Shown in pieces: positions 34,858 to 42,930 of a DNA stretch of 42,930 bases. The stretch comes from Pleurocapsaceae cyanobacterium CSU_1_1 (GTDB lineage Bacteria; Cyanobacteriota; Cyanobacteriia; Cyanobacteriales; Xenococcaceae). The position numbers and the translations under genes are program-made. How positions within the stretch are numbered: position 1 is the first letter of the stretch; every line of letters begins with the position of its first letter. The stretch lies in assembly GCA_012034765.1 (NCBI GenBank), contig JAAUOU010000029.1:1-42930 (forward strand). The letters are read 5' to 3'. The notes beneath the pieces were generated by a model, which searched no databases, was not told where the DNA came from, and worked only from the letters and a program-made list of their open reading frames with translations.

Positions 34858-36210
34858 ATGTTCTTATTTACTATTTCTACTCGGCTGTTTAATCCAGGTC
34901 TTCTAATTCCCCGCAAACGTTTAATTTTTAGGTATTTGCTTGCCATTATTGCTATATTTAGTGTTTCGGGAATATCTCTCTATTTTTTTGTGATCAGAAG
35001 CTTAAACCAACAGTTAAACCAAGAACTTTTAACTTTCGTTGAAGCAGCCACTCCTAGTTTGAGTATGGTTAAAAGTGAAGGAAAACAAAGCCTCGATCGC
35101 GAAATTTCTTGGGTTAAACTCTTCTCCGACCAACAACACGGTCTTGAATGGTACGATTCCCAAGGAAAACTCCTGGCAAGGGAAGGTCATCACTTTATTC
35201 AATCTCCTATATTCAACAATATACAAGCATTAAAATCCACCAATCAAACCTCTGTATTCCATCGCCAGGGAAAGATTCAGACTGCTACTATAGCCGTCTA
35301 TAGTAACAACTCAGGAGAAAAGAAGCCGTTATTGGAAGGTTATATTCGTGCTAGCCAATCAACTCAAGAAATTGAAGTTGTTTTCACTCAACTTAGATTG
35401 GGATTGGAACTAGGAGGTGCTACAGCTATAATTTTAGCTAGTTTTAGCAGTATTTATTTAGCTACAGAAACTCTAAAACCTTTAAAAAAGGGAATTCAAA
35501 GGCTTCGACGCATTACGTCCGATATTTCTCACCAGATACGCACTCCCTTGACACGAATTAGTCTTGCTACTGAAATTTTACTCAACCAAACAAGTAAAAG
35601 CCAAGCTAGCCAAGCTAGAAAACTCAGTATTATTAATGCTGCTGCCGAACAAATCAGACATTTAGTAGAAGAAGTATCATTTTTAATTCGTATAGACACA
35701 ACACCTAATGTCCAAAAGCTACGATCTAACGATGTACCTTTGACGGAAGTTTTGCAAAGCTTGAGCGAACAATTTACTCCAATTGCCAGAGCCAAAGGTA
35801 TTAATTTACAAACACAGTTAGCCAAAAAGATTATAATTAGAGGAGATCAAGACGAGGTAAATCGGCTTTTCACTAATTTACTAGAAAATGCAATTAAATA
35901 CACTGATGCACAAGGAAATGTCTTTCTTTCGGTCAAACAATCTCAAACTAAAGTTATTGTTACAGTTAAAGATACAGGAATAGGTATTCCAAGCGATCAT
36001 TTACCATTCATCTTTCAAGATTTTTGGCGGAGTGAGGCAGCAAAAGTTAAATATCCAGAAAGTTTAGGCTTAGGACTGACCATAGCTGAAGCCATCATCC
36101 AACAACATCGAGGAAAAATTACCGTTATTAGCGAGATAGGAGTGGGTAGCTGTTTTCAAGTTCATTTTCCCCTGTCGAGCAAAATTAGAAACTCTCAATA
36201 TATCAATTAA
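34858..36210 (+). CDS. sensor histidine kinase, paralog 2 of the tandem pair
   Basis: A 450-residue kinase with the same plan as its upstream neighbour: helix, sensor (QSLDREISWVKLF, LEWYDSQGKLLAREG), helix, HisKA and HATPase. The active His (about 225) is in ISHQIRTPLTRI: the acidic residue that normally follows His is Gln here, while the RTPL motif lost in paralog 1 is kept. N-box NLLENAIKYT, G1 DTGIGI and G2 LGLGLT are intact. A GTG at 34855 precedes the chosen ATG by one codon. The two genes look like an old duplication with complementary H-box changes. Confidence 0.87.
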   Translation: MFLFTISTRLFNPGLLIPRKRLIFRYLLAIIAIFSVSGISLYFFVIRSLNQQLNQELLTFVEAATPSLSMVKSEGKQSLDREISWVKLFSDQQHGLEWYDSQGKLLAREGHHFIQSPIFNNIQALKSTNQTSVFHRQGKIQTATIAVYSNNSGEKKPLLEGYIRASQSTQEIEVVFTQLRLGLELGGATAIILASFSSIYLATETLKPLKKGIQRLRRITSDISHQIRTPLTRISLATEILLNQTSKSQASQARKLSIINAAAEQIRHLVEEVSFLIRIDTTPNVQKLRSNDVPLTEVLQSLSEQFTPIARAKGINLQTQLAKKIIIRGDQDEVNRLFTNLLENAIKYTDAQGNVFLSVKQSQTKVIVTVKDTGIGIPSDHLPFIFQDFWRSEAAKVKYPESLGLGLTIAEAIIQQHRGKITVISEIGVGSCFQVHFPLSSKIRNSQYIN

Positions 36211-36456
36211 CTAAAAGTAACAAAAATTTATATTTCAACATAGTTATATTTTAGTTCATAAAAAATTACTCAAATCTTTTAGATAGTAGTAATTTGCTTT
36301 TTCTTTTCTATTTTCTATCTCTCAAAAACTAGTTCTGAGAGAATTACAATAACTAATTTATTATCAAACAACCAAGCTAAACAGCTATGCTGATTATGAT
36401 TAAGTAGCTCTATAATTTTTACTAACAATATATTTATTGGCACGGTTAGATTATTT

Positions 36457-37529
36457 ATGTCTTCTAATTTAGATATTAAACCTATACCTGACAAAGCTTT
36501 TGATTACTCTAGTCTAGATACTGAATGTTTGGATTTTGTACAGCAGCAAACTGGTGAAATTCGCTCTTTAATGAAACGGACAGCTCAAGACATCATTGAG
36601 ATTGGACAAAGGTTGATTAAGGTCAAGAAGCTTTTGGGGTATGGACAGTACAGAAAATGGATCCAAGCTGAATTCAATTGGGGAAAATCAACGGCTAATT
36701 CGTTTGAAAATGTGGCCAAGCAGTTTGCAGGTGTCCAAAATTTGGATGTTTTTGCTGCTTCAGCACTTTACGAGTTAGCAGCACCTTCAACCCATGAAGC
36801 AGCTAGAAAAGAAGCGATCGCTTTAGCTCAAGCTGGGGAGAAAATTAGCTACAAAGCTGCTAAAGAAATTAAGCAAAAATATAAAGACAAGTCAGCTAAA
36901 CCTCAGTTAGAATCTACCCAGAAGTTTTTGCCCTCTGAAGAATTTCAATTAAACGCAGAAATAGAAATAGATCAAAAGTAAACTCCCAAGACTTATCAAT
37001 TACTTCTTCCTTAGCGAGAGATTCTGCTTCATCCCTAAAACAATTTCATCAACAAGAAATCATTGATATTTATCCTCAAGTAGTGGAAGAGCAATCGGAA
37101 GTTTCTTTTAATATCAAAGTATCTCAACCTGAGCAGTGGTGGAAGTTAGGAAATCATTATCTTTATTGTGGAGAACCCAATTCGCAGCAATTTCAAAGTA
37201 AGTTACCCAATAGAATTGCTTTAGCTGTGGCTTTTCCTTCCACTGCTGGTTGGAGTTGGGGAAATTTAGAGTCGAAAATAAATTCTTCTCTAACTCTTTT
37301 CAGTAGCTATGAAGATGTCGATTTAAAGTTATTTCGAGAAATGTTACGTAATGTACTAGAGCTTTATACTGATGGTCAAGAAACGGTTTTATTTGCTTTC
37401 GTTCCCGATCCTGTCTTACTTTTGTTGGCAGAAAGTCTTGATTGTCAATGCTTCATTGCTGAAAATGATGAAAAACTTTGCCAAGCAGTAATTCAGGCTT
37501 GGAAACAAATAGGCGGACAAGTATATTAA
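36457..37529 (+). pseudogene. DUF3102 protein with degenerate methylase-like C-terminus, split by a frameshift
   Basis: The first part (174 aa to 36981) carries a DUF3102 domain: IIEIGQRLIKVKKLLGYGQY and WIQAEFNWGKSTANSFENVA. The reading continues in another frame (open from 36939, previously startable only at a GTG at 37083) with WWKLGNHYLYCGEPNS. That is the W.LG.H.L.CG opening seen in ParB-associated DNA methylases, but the catalytic DPPY is replaced by AFPS. Adding one A to the run at 36974-36977 joins both into 357 residues. Such proteins are mostly found in plasmid or phage-like settings, suggesting a mobile origin. DNA methylation is unlikely without the motif. Confidence 0.68.
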
Positions 37530-37597
37530 GGCGTTGCTGATTTGAAGTATACCATAAGGGTACAACGTGAAACCGAGAAGTAATCTGTTCGTAGCTC

Positions 37598-37619
37598 TTA
37601 GCTTTTAGCTTTTAGCCTT
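37598..37619. repeat. short heptamer repeat (TTTTAGC)3
   Basis: Three imperfect copies of TTTTAGC / TTAGCTT lie at the junction just before a decayed gene tail. Same repeat class as the other heptamer arrays in the window. Confidence 0.6.
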
Positions 37620-37625
37620 TTGGTT

Positions 37626-37849
37626 GATTTGCTTGGTCGGGAAAATCGTAAAATAGTGGCTGCGACAATATTTATGGTGGTAAAGCGACCCGTCTAAATC
37701 GCGATCGCTTGACTGAACTACTCTCTGAAAAGGTGTTGGCACGAAATGCGATGGATATTACCAAAATTCAAGGTATTCGCGAAGAAAAAGATTTTGGCAT
37801 GATTTTTAACATGAGTTTATGGATGAGTTTTATGAGATCGCCAGACTAA
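37626..37849 (+). pseudogene. decayed C-terminal fragment of an unidentified enzyme
   Basis: From 37626 the sequence reads DLLGRENRKIVAATIF, then shifts by one base at about 37670 (a missing T) to YGGKATRLNRDRLTELLSE and GIREEKDFGMIFNMSLWMS, ending at TAA 37847-37849. Together these give about 74 residues of convincing protein-like sequence with no start and a preceding repeat insertion. The parent family is not recognised. No functional product is expected. Confidence 0.5.
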
Positions 37850-37947
37850 AAACCACCATAAGATAAAACTCAAATAGATTTCTAACTGAGAAAAGCACTT
37901 TCTTATTTCGATTTTATTCATTTATATATTTATCGAGAAGAATTTTT

Positions 37948-39624
37948 ATGTTTGATTACCAACACAATTTGCCAGAAGACTTTGAATGTCGGCGACAAGA
38001 AACTGCCTTAAAACGTAAACAAACACTTAATGATGCCTTTGATGCTTTTATAACTTCCTCACCATTAATCAATGGGGATGAAAAACGATATGAACAGCTT
38101 GGCTTGCCAGGGTTTGCTTCTTTTACAAAGGCTCTTGCTCATAATTCAATTGGGCTAGTGGAACAATCATCCTATGAGTCGCTGCTGAGGGCGATTGAAC
38201 AAGGTAGTCAGTCAGCTTTTGAAGAAGTTCAACTCGGTGGTGGCAAACGCTTGCTGACTAATCCACTCAATGCATACTCATTTCAGTTAATCGGTAACGA
38301 CTCTCATGGCGCACGAATAGCAGTAGCGCCTGAGTTTGCCAGTCGCAACACAGCAATCGATATGGTTGAGCGTTATTGGATGGCACTGTCGCGAGATCTA
38401 CGATTTGACCAATATGCCAATAGTCGCCTAATTGCTGATGCTTGCGAGGACTTAAATAACCTGGGATTCGAGCAAGAGTTTGGTTTTGAATGTTCGCCAG
38501 ATACGATCTTTCGAGGGCCTTATGAGGGTTGCGATGTAGGGCCTCACGTTTCTCAGTTTCTGCTGCGAGATTTCCAGTTTGGTAATCAGCCAATTCGACA
38601 ATTGCAGCGTTATCCAAGAGAGGGTCTTGATTACTTAACGGATTTTGAAACTTGGAATAAAGTCAACAATGGCGAGATCAATCCGACAGGTTCAGACCTT
38701 ATTGACGGTACGCGCTATATTACGACGTTGCGCGATGGGGGACAGTGGGTACATCTTGATTTTCCACATCAATCGGGTCTTTGGGCGACAATTATTCTGC
38801 TGGGATTGAAGGCAAACATATCAGAGGCGAGTCCATATGCCAGCGAAGATATTACCAGTTCCGAAGCGTTTGGCAGTCTGGGGGGTTTAGATATTACGGT
38901 TCAAAGTGGTCTGGCTGGAGTTTATGCTCTTAAACACGCCTGGTTTCAGAAATGGATCGTTCATCGGCGTTTGCGACCAGAAGTATATGCCCAGCGTCTT
39001 GAGCTTTGCCGACGTGGAGAACTTGGTCAACCTGATCATCCCCTCAATAATGACAAATTTGACGGGCTTTTTGGCTTAGGTGCAGACGTTTGGCGCAAGA
39101 CTGGCGTACTCGATCGCATTCTTGAACATAATCAACAGCAAAACAAAGCTCAGAGTCGTGGCGATCAAAATGGGACGTGGCTATTACCAATGGCTTTTCC
39201 TGAAGGTTCGCCAACTCATCCTTCATATCCTGGTGGACATGCTACATTTGTGGCCGCAGCAGCAACCATTGCTAAAGCATTTTTTGCCGATGGTGAGTTT
39301 TTCAATCCGAAAGTGCCAATCGATCAGGGTCAGCAGCTAGGAGATTATCAAGGTCCTACCCTAACTGTGCATGGCGAGCTTAATAAGCTAATTGCTAACG
39401 TCACTTTATTCCGCGATGGGGCGGGAATGCATTGGCGAACTGATGGGACTGCTTCTGGTCTTAATGCTGCATTTGACCGTCAAGGTAACGGGATTGAGAC
39501 AGGGGGAAATCTGTTGGGGGAGAAGATGGCAATTAGTATGTTGCGGGACATCAAGCGCACCTATCGAGAAGATGTGGGAACATTTGAGTTTCGCGATCTG
39601 GGTGGAAATTTAGTTCAAATATAA
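37948..39624 (+). CDS. vanadium-dependent haloperoxidase-family protein (PAP2 fold)
   Basis: A 558-residue member of the vanadium haloperoxidase / acid phosphatase superfamily, which oxidises halides with hydrogen peroxide. The vanadate site is largely present: Lys335 and Arg343 in KWIVHRRLRP, Gly430-His431 in PSYPGGHATF, and Arg489 with the vanadium-ligand His495 in RDGAGMHWRTDG, with the R-x5-H spacing of the family. One change is visible: the Ser that hydrogen-bonds vanadate in YPSGH is Gly429 here. A GAGAAGAA Shine-Dalgarno precedes the ATG. No signal peptide is seen. Halide preference cannot be read from the sequence. The terminator at 39657-39688 follows. Confidence 0.88.
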   Translation: MFDYQHNLPEDFECRRQETALKRKQTLNDAFDAFITSSPLINGDEKRYEQLGLPGFASFTKALAHNSIGLVEQSSYESLLRAIEQGSQSAFEEVQLGGGKRLLTNPLNAYSFQLIGNDSHGARIAVAPEFASRNTAIDMVERYWMALSRDLRFDQYANSRLIADACEDLNNLGFEQEFGFECSPDTIFRGPYEGCDVGPHVSQFLLRDFQFGNQPIRQLQRYPREGLDYLTDFETWNKVNNGEINPTGSDLIDGTRYITTLRDGGQWVHLDFPHQSGLWATIILLGLKANISEASPYASEDITSSEAFGSLGGLDITVQSGLAGVYALKHAWFQKWIVHRRLRPEVYAQRLELCRRGELGQPDHPLNNDKFDGLFGLGADVWRKTGVLDRILEHNQQQNKAQSRGDQNGTWLLPMAFPEGSPTHPSYPGGHATFVAAAATIAKAFFADGEFFNPKVPIDQGQQLGDYQGPTLTVHGELNKLIANVTLFRDGAGMHWRTDGTASGLNAAFDRQGNGIETGGNLLGEKMAISMLRDIKRTYREDVGTFEFRDLGGNLVQI

Positions 39625-39656
39625 ATAGTTTTTAGACTGCTAATTTGTTTAGATAG

Positions 39657-39688
39657 GCGATCGCGTTACTTAAAGCGATCGCTTTTTT
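39657..39688 (+). terminator. terminator built from two HIP1 octamers
   Basis: Two copies of the self-complementary octamer GCGATCGC (39657-39664 and 39675-39682) pair across a 10-nt loop and are followed by TTTTTT. It is placed 33 bp after the haloperoxidase stop and just before the 3' end of the convergent radical SAM gene. Confidence 0.75.
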
Positions 39689-39699
39689 CTACCATTTCA

Positions 39700-41283
39700 C
39701 TAGTACATCCTACTGCTTATCTTCCTTTTAAGTCCTTTGTCACTCTGTGAGTCTAATGCTAGAAATTCTGCTAATTGCGCTTCAATCTCATCGCGGACAA
39801 TTTGACGATACTCCAAGAAATGCTCATTATGAGCGCACATAGTCAGATAATGTTCCCAAACATCAGGGTTGTGGCGGATGATGCTAAATAAATGATGCCA
39901 AAACTTCCAGCGAGTATCTCGTTTAAATCCTTGTCGCCAGACGACAATTGCTAAGGCTCTAAGATCAACCCAAGTGGGCATACTGGCAGGGGCTTTATGT
40001 TTAGGTGTACCTAGTTTAAGAAAGCAGCGATAGACGCGATCTAAGTATCTTTTGGGTTCATATAATGTCCAAAATGTCTCGATGTATTCTTGGGCAATAT
40101 CTTCAATGGGACGAGTCGGCACAAAATTCATCAGGGTAGTTTGGTTGATGTCTTTTCTCGTGTTGTCTCGTAAACGATTTTCCTTTTCTAAACGTTCCCA
40201 CAGCGCTGTTAAGGGTAAAGCTTGCAACATCCCAAACATGGCGGTAGGAATTGCTGCTTCTTCGACGAAATTAATAATTCTAGTGCCAGCACCTTTTTTC
40301 TCGTTATCAAAACCAATGATAAACCCTGCCATGGGTCGTAATCCCGCCCGAATCATTTTATCTACCGTATCGGCGAGGGAGCTACGGGTGTTTTGAAACT
40401 TTTTCGTAAACTGGAGACTAGATTCATCGGGGGTTTCAATTCCTAAGAAGACGGCATTAAAATTACACTGCACCATTAACTCCATCAATTCTTCATCCGC
40501 AGCCAAATCAACGGAAGCTTCGGTATTAAAGTCAAAGGGATACTGATGGTCTTCTTGCCACGTTTTTAATTCCTGGAGGAGGAGCTTAACATTACGCTTA
40601 TTACCAATAAAATTATCATCCACCATGAAAACAGAACGTCGCCAGCCTAATTCGTAGAGATAGTCTAATTCTTTGAGTAGCTGGGCTGGTTCTTTGGTGC
40701 GGGGTTTACGACCATACAGCACGATAATATCGCAGAACTCACATTGGAAAGGACAGCCGCGAGAGAACTGTACCGACATCGAATCATAAGCATCAAGCTC
40801 CAATAGGTCATAACGAGGGATGGGAGTGATGGTCACATCAGGCTTTTCAGTAGCGCGGAAAGTCCCACTAGTTTCACCTCTGCTGATTGCCTCCACAAAT
40901 AAGGGTAACGTAATTTCTCCCTCATCCAGAATGAGAAAATCCGCCCCCGCAGCCTTGGGTTCATCGGGTAAGGAGGTAGAATAAGGACCACCCACGGCAA
41001 CTAATTTATCTCGTCTTTTAGCTTCGGCAATTTGCTCCAACATATCCTGCTTTTGGACAATCATGGCAGAGAAAATGACCACTTCAGCCCATGCCCATTC
41101 CGCTTCCGTCACGTCTCTAATATTGCGATCGACCAGCTTGAACTCCCATTCTTGGGGCAGAATAGCAGCCACAGTAATCATTCCCAAAGGGGGTAATAAT
41201 ACTTTGCGATCGACTAATTCGAGGATTTTGTCATAAGACCAGAAGGTTTGAGGAAAGACGGGATAAATTAATAAGGCACGCAT
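39700..41283 (-). CDS. B12-binding-domain radical SAM protein (DUF4070 type)
   Basis: A 527-residue enzyme with an N-terminal cobalamin-binding domain (ALLIYPVFPQTFWSYDK, LPPLGMITVAAILP, VAVGGPYSTS) and a radical SAM core with the [4Fe-4S] cysteines in RGCPFQCEFCD. The C-terminal region fits the DUF4070 group. This group includes HpnP-like methylases that act on lipids, but the sequence alone does not say which substrate is used; similar proteins are widespread in cyanobacteria. It is convergent to the haloperoxidase gene and on the same strand as the downstream bestrophin remnant. The open frame is intact and of normal length. Confidence 0.85.
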   Translation of the reverse strand: MRALLIYPVFPQTFWSYDKILELVDRKVLLPPLGMITVAAILPQEWEFKLVDRNIRDVTEAEWAWAEVVIFSAMIVQKQDMLEQIAEAKRRDKLVAVGGPYSTSLPDEPKAAGADFLILDEGEITLPLFVEAISRGETSGTFRATEKPDVTITPIPRYDLLELDAYDSMSVQFSRGCPFQCEFCDIIVLYGRKPRTKEPAQLLKELDYLYELGWRRSVFMVDDNFIGNKRNVKLLLQELKTWQEDHQYPFDFNTEASVDLAADEELMELMVQCNFNAVFLGIETPDESSLQFTKKFQNTRSSLADTVDKMIRAGLRPMAGFIIGFDNEKKGAGTRIINFVEEAAIPTAMFGMLQALPLTALWERLEKENRLRDNTRKDINQTTLMNFVPTRPIEDIAQEYIETFWTLYEPKRYLDRVYRCFLKLGTPKHKAPASMPTWVDLRALAIVVWRQGFKRDTRWKFWHHLFSIIRHNPDVWEHYLTMCAHNEHFLEYRQIVRDEIEAQLAEFLALDSQSDKGLKRKISSRMY

Positions 41284-41366
41284 TTTAGACTAATCCTCAC
41301 AGAACAACACAATTTGGAGACTATTGAAGACTACATTGTATATGAGGAAAACGTAATCTGTGTTTT

Positions 41367-42297
41367 TTAGTTATTGCGTGGGTTGAACAGAGGAATAAAA
41401 TTAATTAATTCTTCAATGTTAATTCGGATAGTTTTACAAATACTTTCTAATGGCAAATCATTAGCATCAAGTCCAAAAGGATTTTCGATTTCAATCCCAA
41501 TTTGCTCTATGCCAAAAACTGTAAAACTAATTACACTTACAATCGGTGCTGTCCACCAAGCTAATTCAGTTACTAATTGAAATGGTAATGTTAAACAATA
41601 AATTAATAACAATTGTTTGAGATGAATTGAATAGGCAACTGGTATAGGAGTTTTTAAAATTCTTTCGCATCCACCCAAAAACATCAACCATTATATCCAA
41701 TAATTTTAACATCGCTGTTAACTGATAGCTATTGATATAATTACGCTCGAATTCTTTTTGAAGATATTCTCCAATTAACAACGCTACTTGTAAAGGTGGA
41801 TTATGAACCTTGTGAAGTTCTTTATACCAATATTCTGGAATCAAATCTATAATTTCACTATTAATTTGCTGCCCTCTTAAATGTAATTTTGTTGATATAG
41901 CAAAAACTACTAAAAGATGTAGTATTTTAATTTTTTCTTCTCGATCTTTTGGACTATTCTCTATCACAGAAATCCAGATCATACGAGCAAGGTTACGAAT
42001 TGAATTGACTAAGCTACCCCACAGTTTGCGACCTTCCCAAAAACGTTCGTAAGCAGTATTAGTCCGAAAAACCAACAATAAACCTAAGACAATACTGGGA
42101 ACGACACTACTGAGGATTGGTATACCAACATCTGTATAATAATAATGAATAATAGAAATTAATAAGCCAAATAATCCGCAAAAAATAACTCTAGGAATAA
42201 TTGCAGGAATGACTGAAGATTGCCAGCAAAAAATAAATTTAAACCAGTTTATTTCTTCAGAGTTAATAATTTCATTTAAAGGTATTTTTTTGCTCAT
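41367..42297 (-). pseudogene. canonical bestrophin-family channel, split by a one-base frameshift
   Basis: The N-terminal part (from 42297) shows FRTNTAYERFWEGRKLWG and STKLHLRGQ, then loses sense at VDVFGWMRK. The remainder continues in another frame as FLGGCERILKTPIPVAYS, and keeps the family hallmarks GIEIENPFGLDANDLPLE. Removing one base from the T5 run (A5 on the plus strand, 41677-41681) gives one 309-residue bestrophin of normal size. Both halves are otherwise intact. Unlike the bestrophin at 28518-29768, it has no N-terminal extension and keeps the NDLP motif. It lies 83 bp upstream of the radical SAM gene on the same strand. Confidence 0.88.
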
Positions 42298-42369
42298 CTT
42301 GAATTACAGATAATCTCTCAATTATCCAAAAAAATTATCTGGGAAAATGAAAATATAACATTTATTGTA

Positions 42370-42618
42370 TTGATGAAACAAGCTTTTTTTTGGTTAGCTA
42401 CTGTTGATTCAGTTAAAGATAGTGGCAAACTGTGGCGCGATCGCAACAATTTAAACTCTCAACAATCCGTTACAGTATTAATTACTCGTAGACCTCGCAA
42501 AAGTAATCAGAAAGAATTTGAACGAGCTTTATCTGACACTATTGATGCTGCCGGCGATCGTTACAAGGTTTTTTTATCTTCTTCTAGCAGAAGACCCTCG
42601 CGTCCCGGGACGGGATGA
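42370..42618 (+). CDS. hypothetical 82-aa protein, possibly a truncated ABM-like protein
   Basis: The ORF reads FFWLATVDSVKDSGKLWRDR then SVTVLITRRPRKSNQKEFE and ends in a low-complexity SSSSRRPSRPGTG tail. The VTVLITRR..K....EFE stretch faintly resembles the start of antibiotic-biosynthesis-monooxygenase-like domains, but the rest does not support this firmly. The odd tail may come from a frameshift near the T7 run at 42571-42577, since another frame there reads LLLAEDPRVPGRDEC. It diverges from the bestrophin remnant. The start could be residue 2. Confidence 0.35.
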   Translation: MMKQAFFWLATVDSVKDSGKLWRDRNNLNSQQSVTVLITRRPRKSNQKEFERALSDTIDAAGDRYKVFLSSSSRRPSRPGTG

Positions 42619-42930
42619 ATGCTAGCTTTCAATGTGAAGGGTTTACTTTCTTTTTGTAACATGATATAGTTTTCTATAGCGGTAAAGCGCAGTAAATATC
42701 AGGAGATTGGCTTCCCTTACCTCAGATCGTCGGAACAAATATCGCCCTAGAAATTGTAATGGTGACGCGACTGGTAGATTAGGTTTAGCGGTGACGTACA
42801 GCCAAAAAAACCAAAAGAATTTAGCTCCGTTTGCGGTCGGTGCGCCCGTCAACGTTAAACAAACAGCCCAGTAACGGCGTTCTGTCGGGGACTACTTTAG
42901 TCTAGATAAGAGTCTATATGGGAATCCCTC
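42619..42930. other. right end: no confident gene
   Basis: A plus-strand frame (about 42690-42871) is open and ends RLGLAVTYSQKNQKN, then LAPFAVGAPVNVKQTAQ, which looks somewhat protein-like but has no clear start. The minus-strand frame over the same bases looks like its shadow. No RNA gene or terminator is recognised. This may be a gene remnant. Confidence 0.3.

Noticed and set aside
38267-38617. Minus-strand ORF inside the haloperoxidase gene
   Set aside because: Shadow frame; the plus strand has a complete conserved protein.
42643-42852. Minus-strand 69-codon ORF at the right end
   Set aside because: Composition looks like a shadow of the plus-strand open frame; neither is convincing enough for a gene call.

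Overview
The window is chromosomal DNA from a cyanobacterium. It is AT-rich, carries many copies of the HIP1 octamer GCGATCGC, has several blocks of heptameric short tandem repeats, and encodes typical cyanobacterial proteins: NDH-1 subunits NdhD and NdhF, the PxcA/CemA proton-extrusion protein, a CcmM-like gamma-carbonic anhydrase, a PatA-type regulator, PsiE and an RppA/RppB-like two-component system. The genus cannot be fixed from sequence alone.

Layout. (1) 1-2.1 kb: the tail of an unidentified gene, a small membrane protein, bioF, and a decayed TPR-protein tail. (2) 2.1-12.5 kb, minus strand: a Pix/Tax/Pil-type chemosensory operon in the order PatA-like regulator, Mo-nitrogenase C-terminal-domain protein, CheY, CheW (frameshifted), methyl-accepting protein, CheA hybrid kinase, followed closely by a divergent clpX. 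(3) 12.6-14.5 kb: a free-standing CcmM-type gamma-carbonic anhydrase domain, a long non-coding stretch with perfect inverted repeats, and a 220-bp tandem duplication of a 50-codon ORF. (4) 14.7-18.1 kb: a one-module NRPS-like protein (half C domain, A, PCP, TE) whose A domain lacks the usual Asp of the substrate pocket. (5) 18.4-31.6 kb, all minus strand: the most interesting block. It combines NdhF, NdhD, a Tat-exported beta-carbonic anhydrase, a divergent bestrophin with an unusual N-terminal extension, PxcA, an 88-aa protein resembling the last coil of a CcmM gamma-carbonic anhydrase, a CheY-like regulator, PsiE, a MATE exporter, an exported His-rich protein and two short hydrophobic ORFs. 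Together these read as an inorganic-carbon and proton-handling island. (6) 32-36.2 kb, plus strand: an OmpR-type regulator and two tandem paralogous histidine kinases, both with altered H-boxes. (7) 36.4-42.9 kb: accessory genes: a DUF3102/degenerate-methylase protein split by a frameshift, a decayed gene tail, a vanadium haloperoxidase, a B12-binding radical SAM protein, a frameshifted canonical bestrophin, and an ill-defined right end.

Working model (inference). The bestrophin could pass bicarbonate into the lumen or periplasm, where the Tat-exported carbonic anhydrase would convert it to CO2 with protons delivered by NDH-1, while PxcA balances light-driven proton movement. This resembles the algal thylakoid bestrophin/CAH3 arrangement.

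Quality note. At least six reading frames are broken by exactly one base, mostly in short homopolymers (cheW, second bestrophin, DUF3102 protein, His-rich protein, the 37.7 kb remnant, the second small-ORF copy). Either the underlying assembly has indel errors or the region is decaying. These genes are given as full intended spans.
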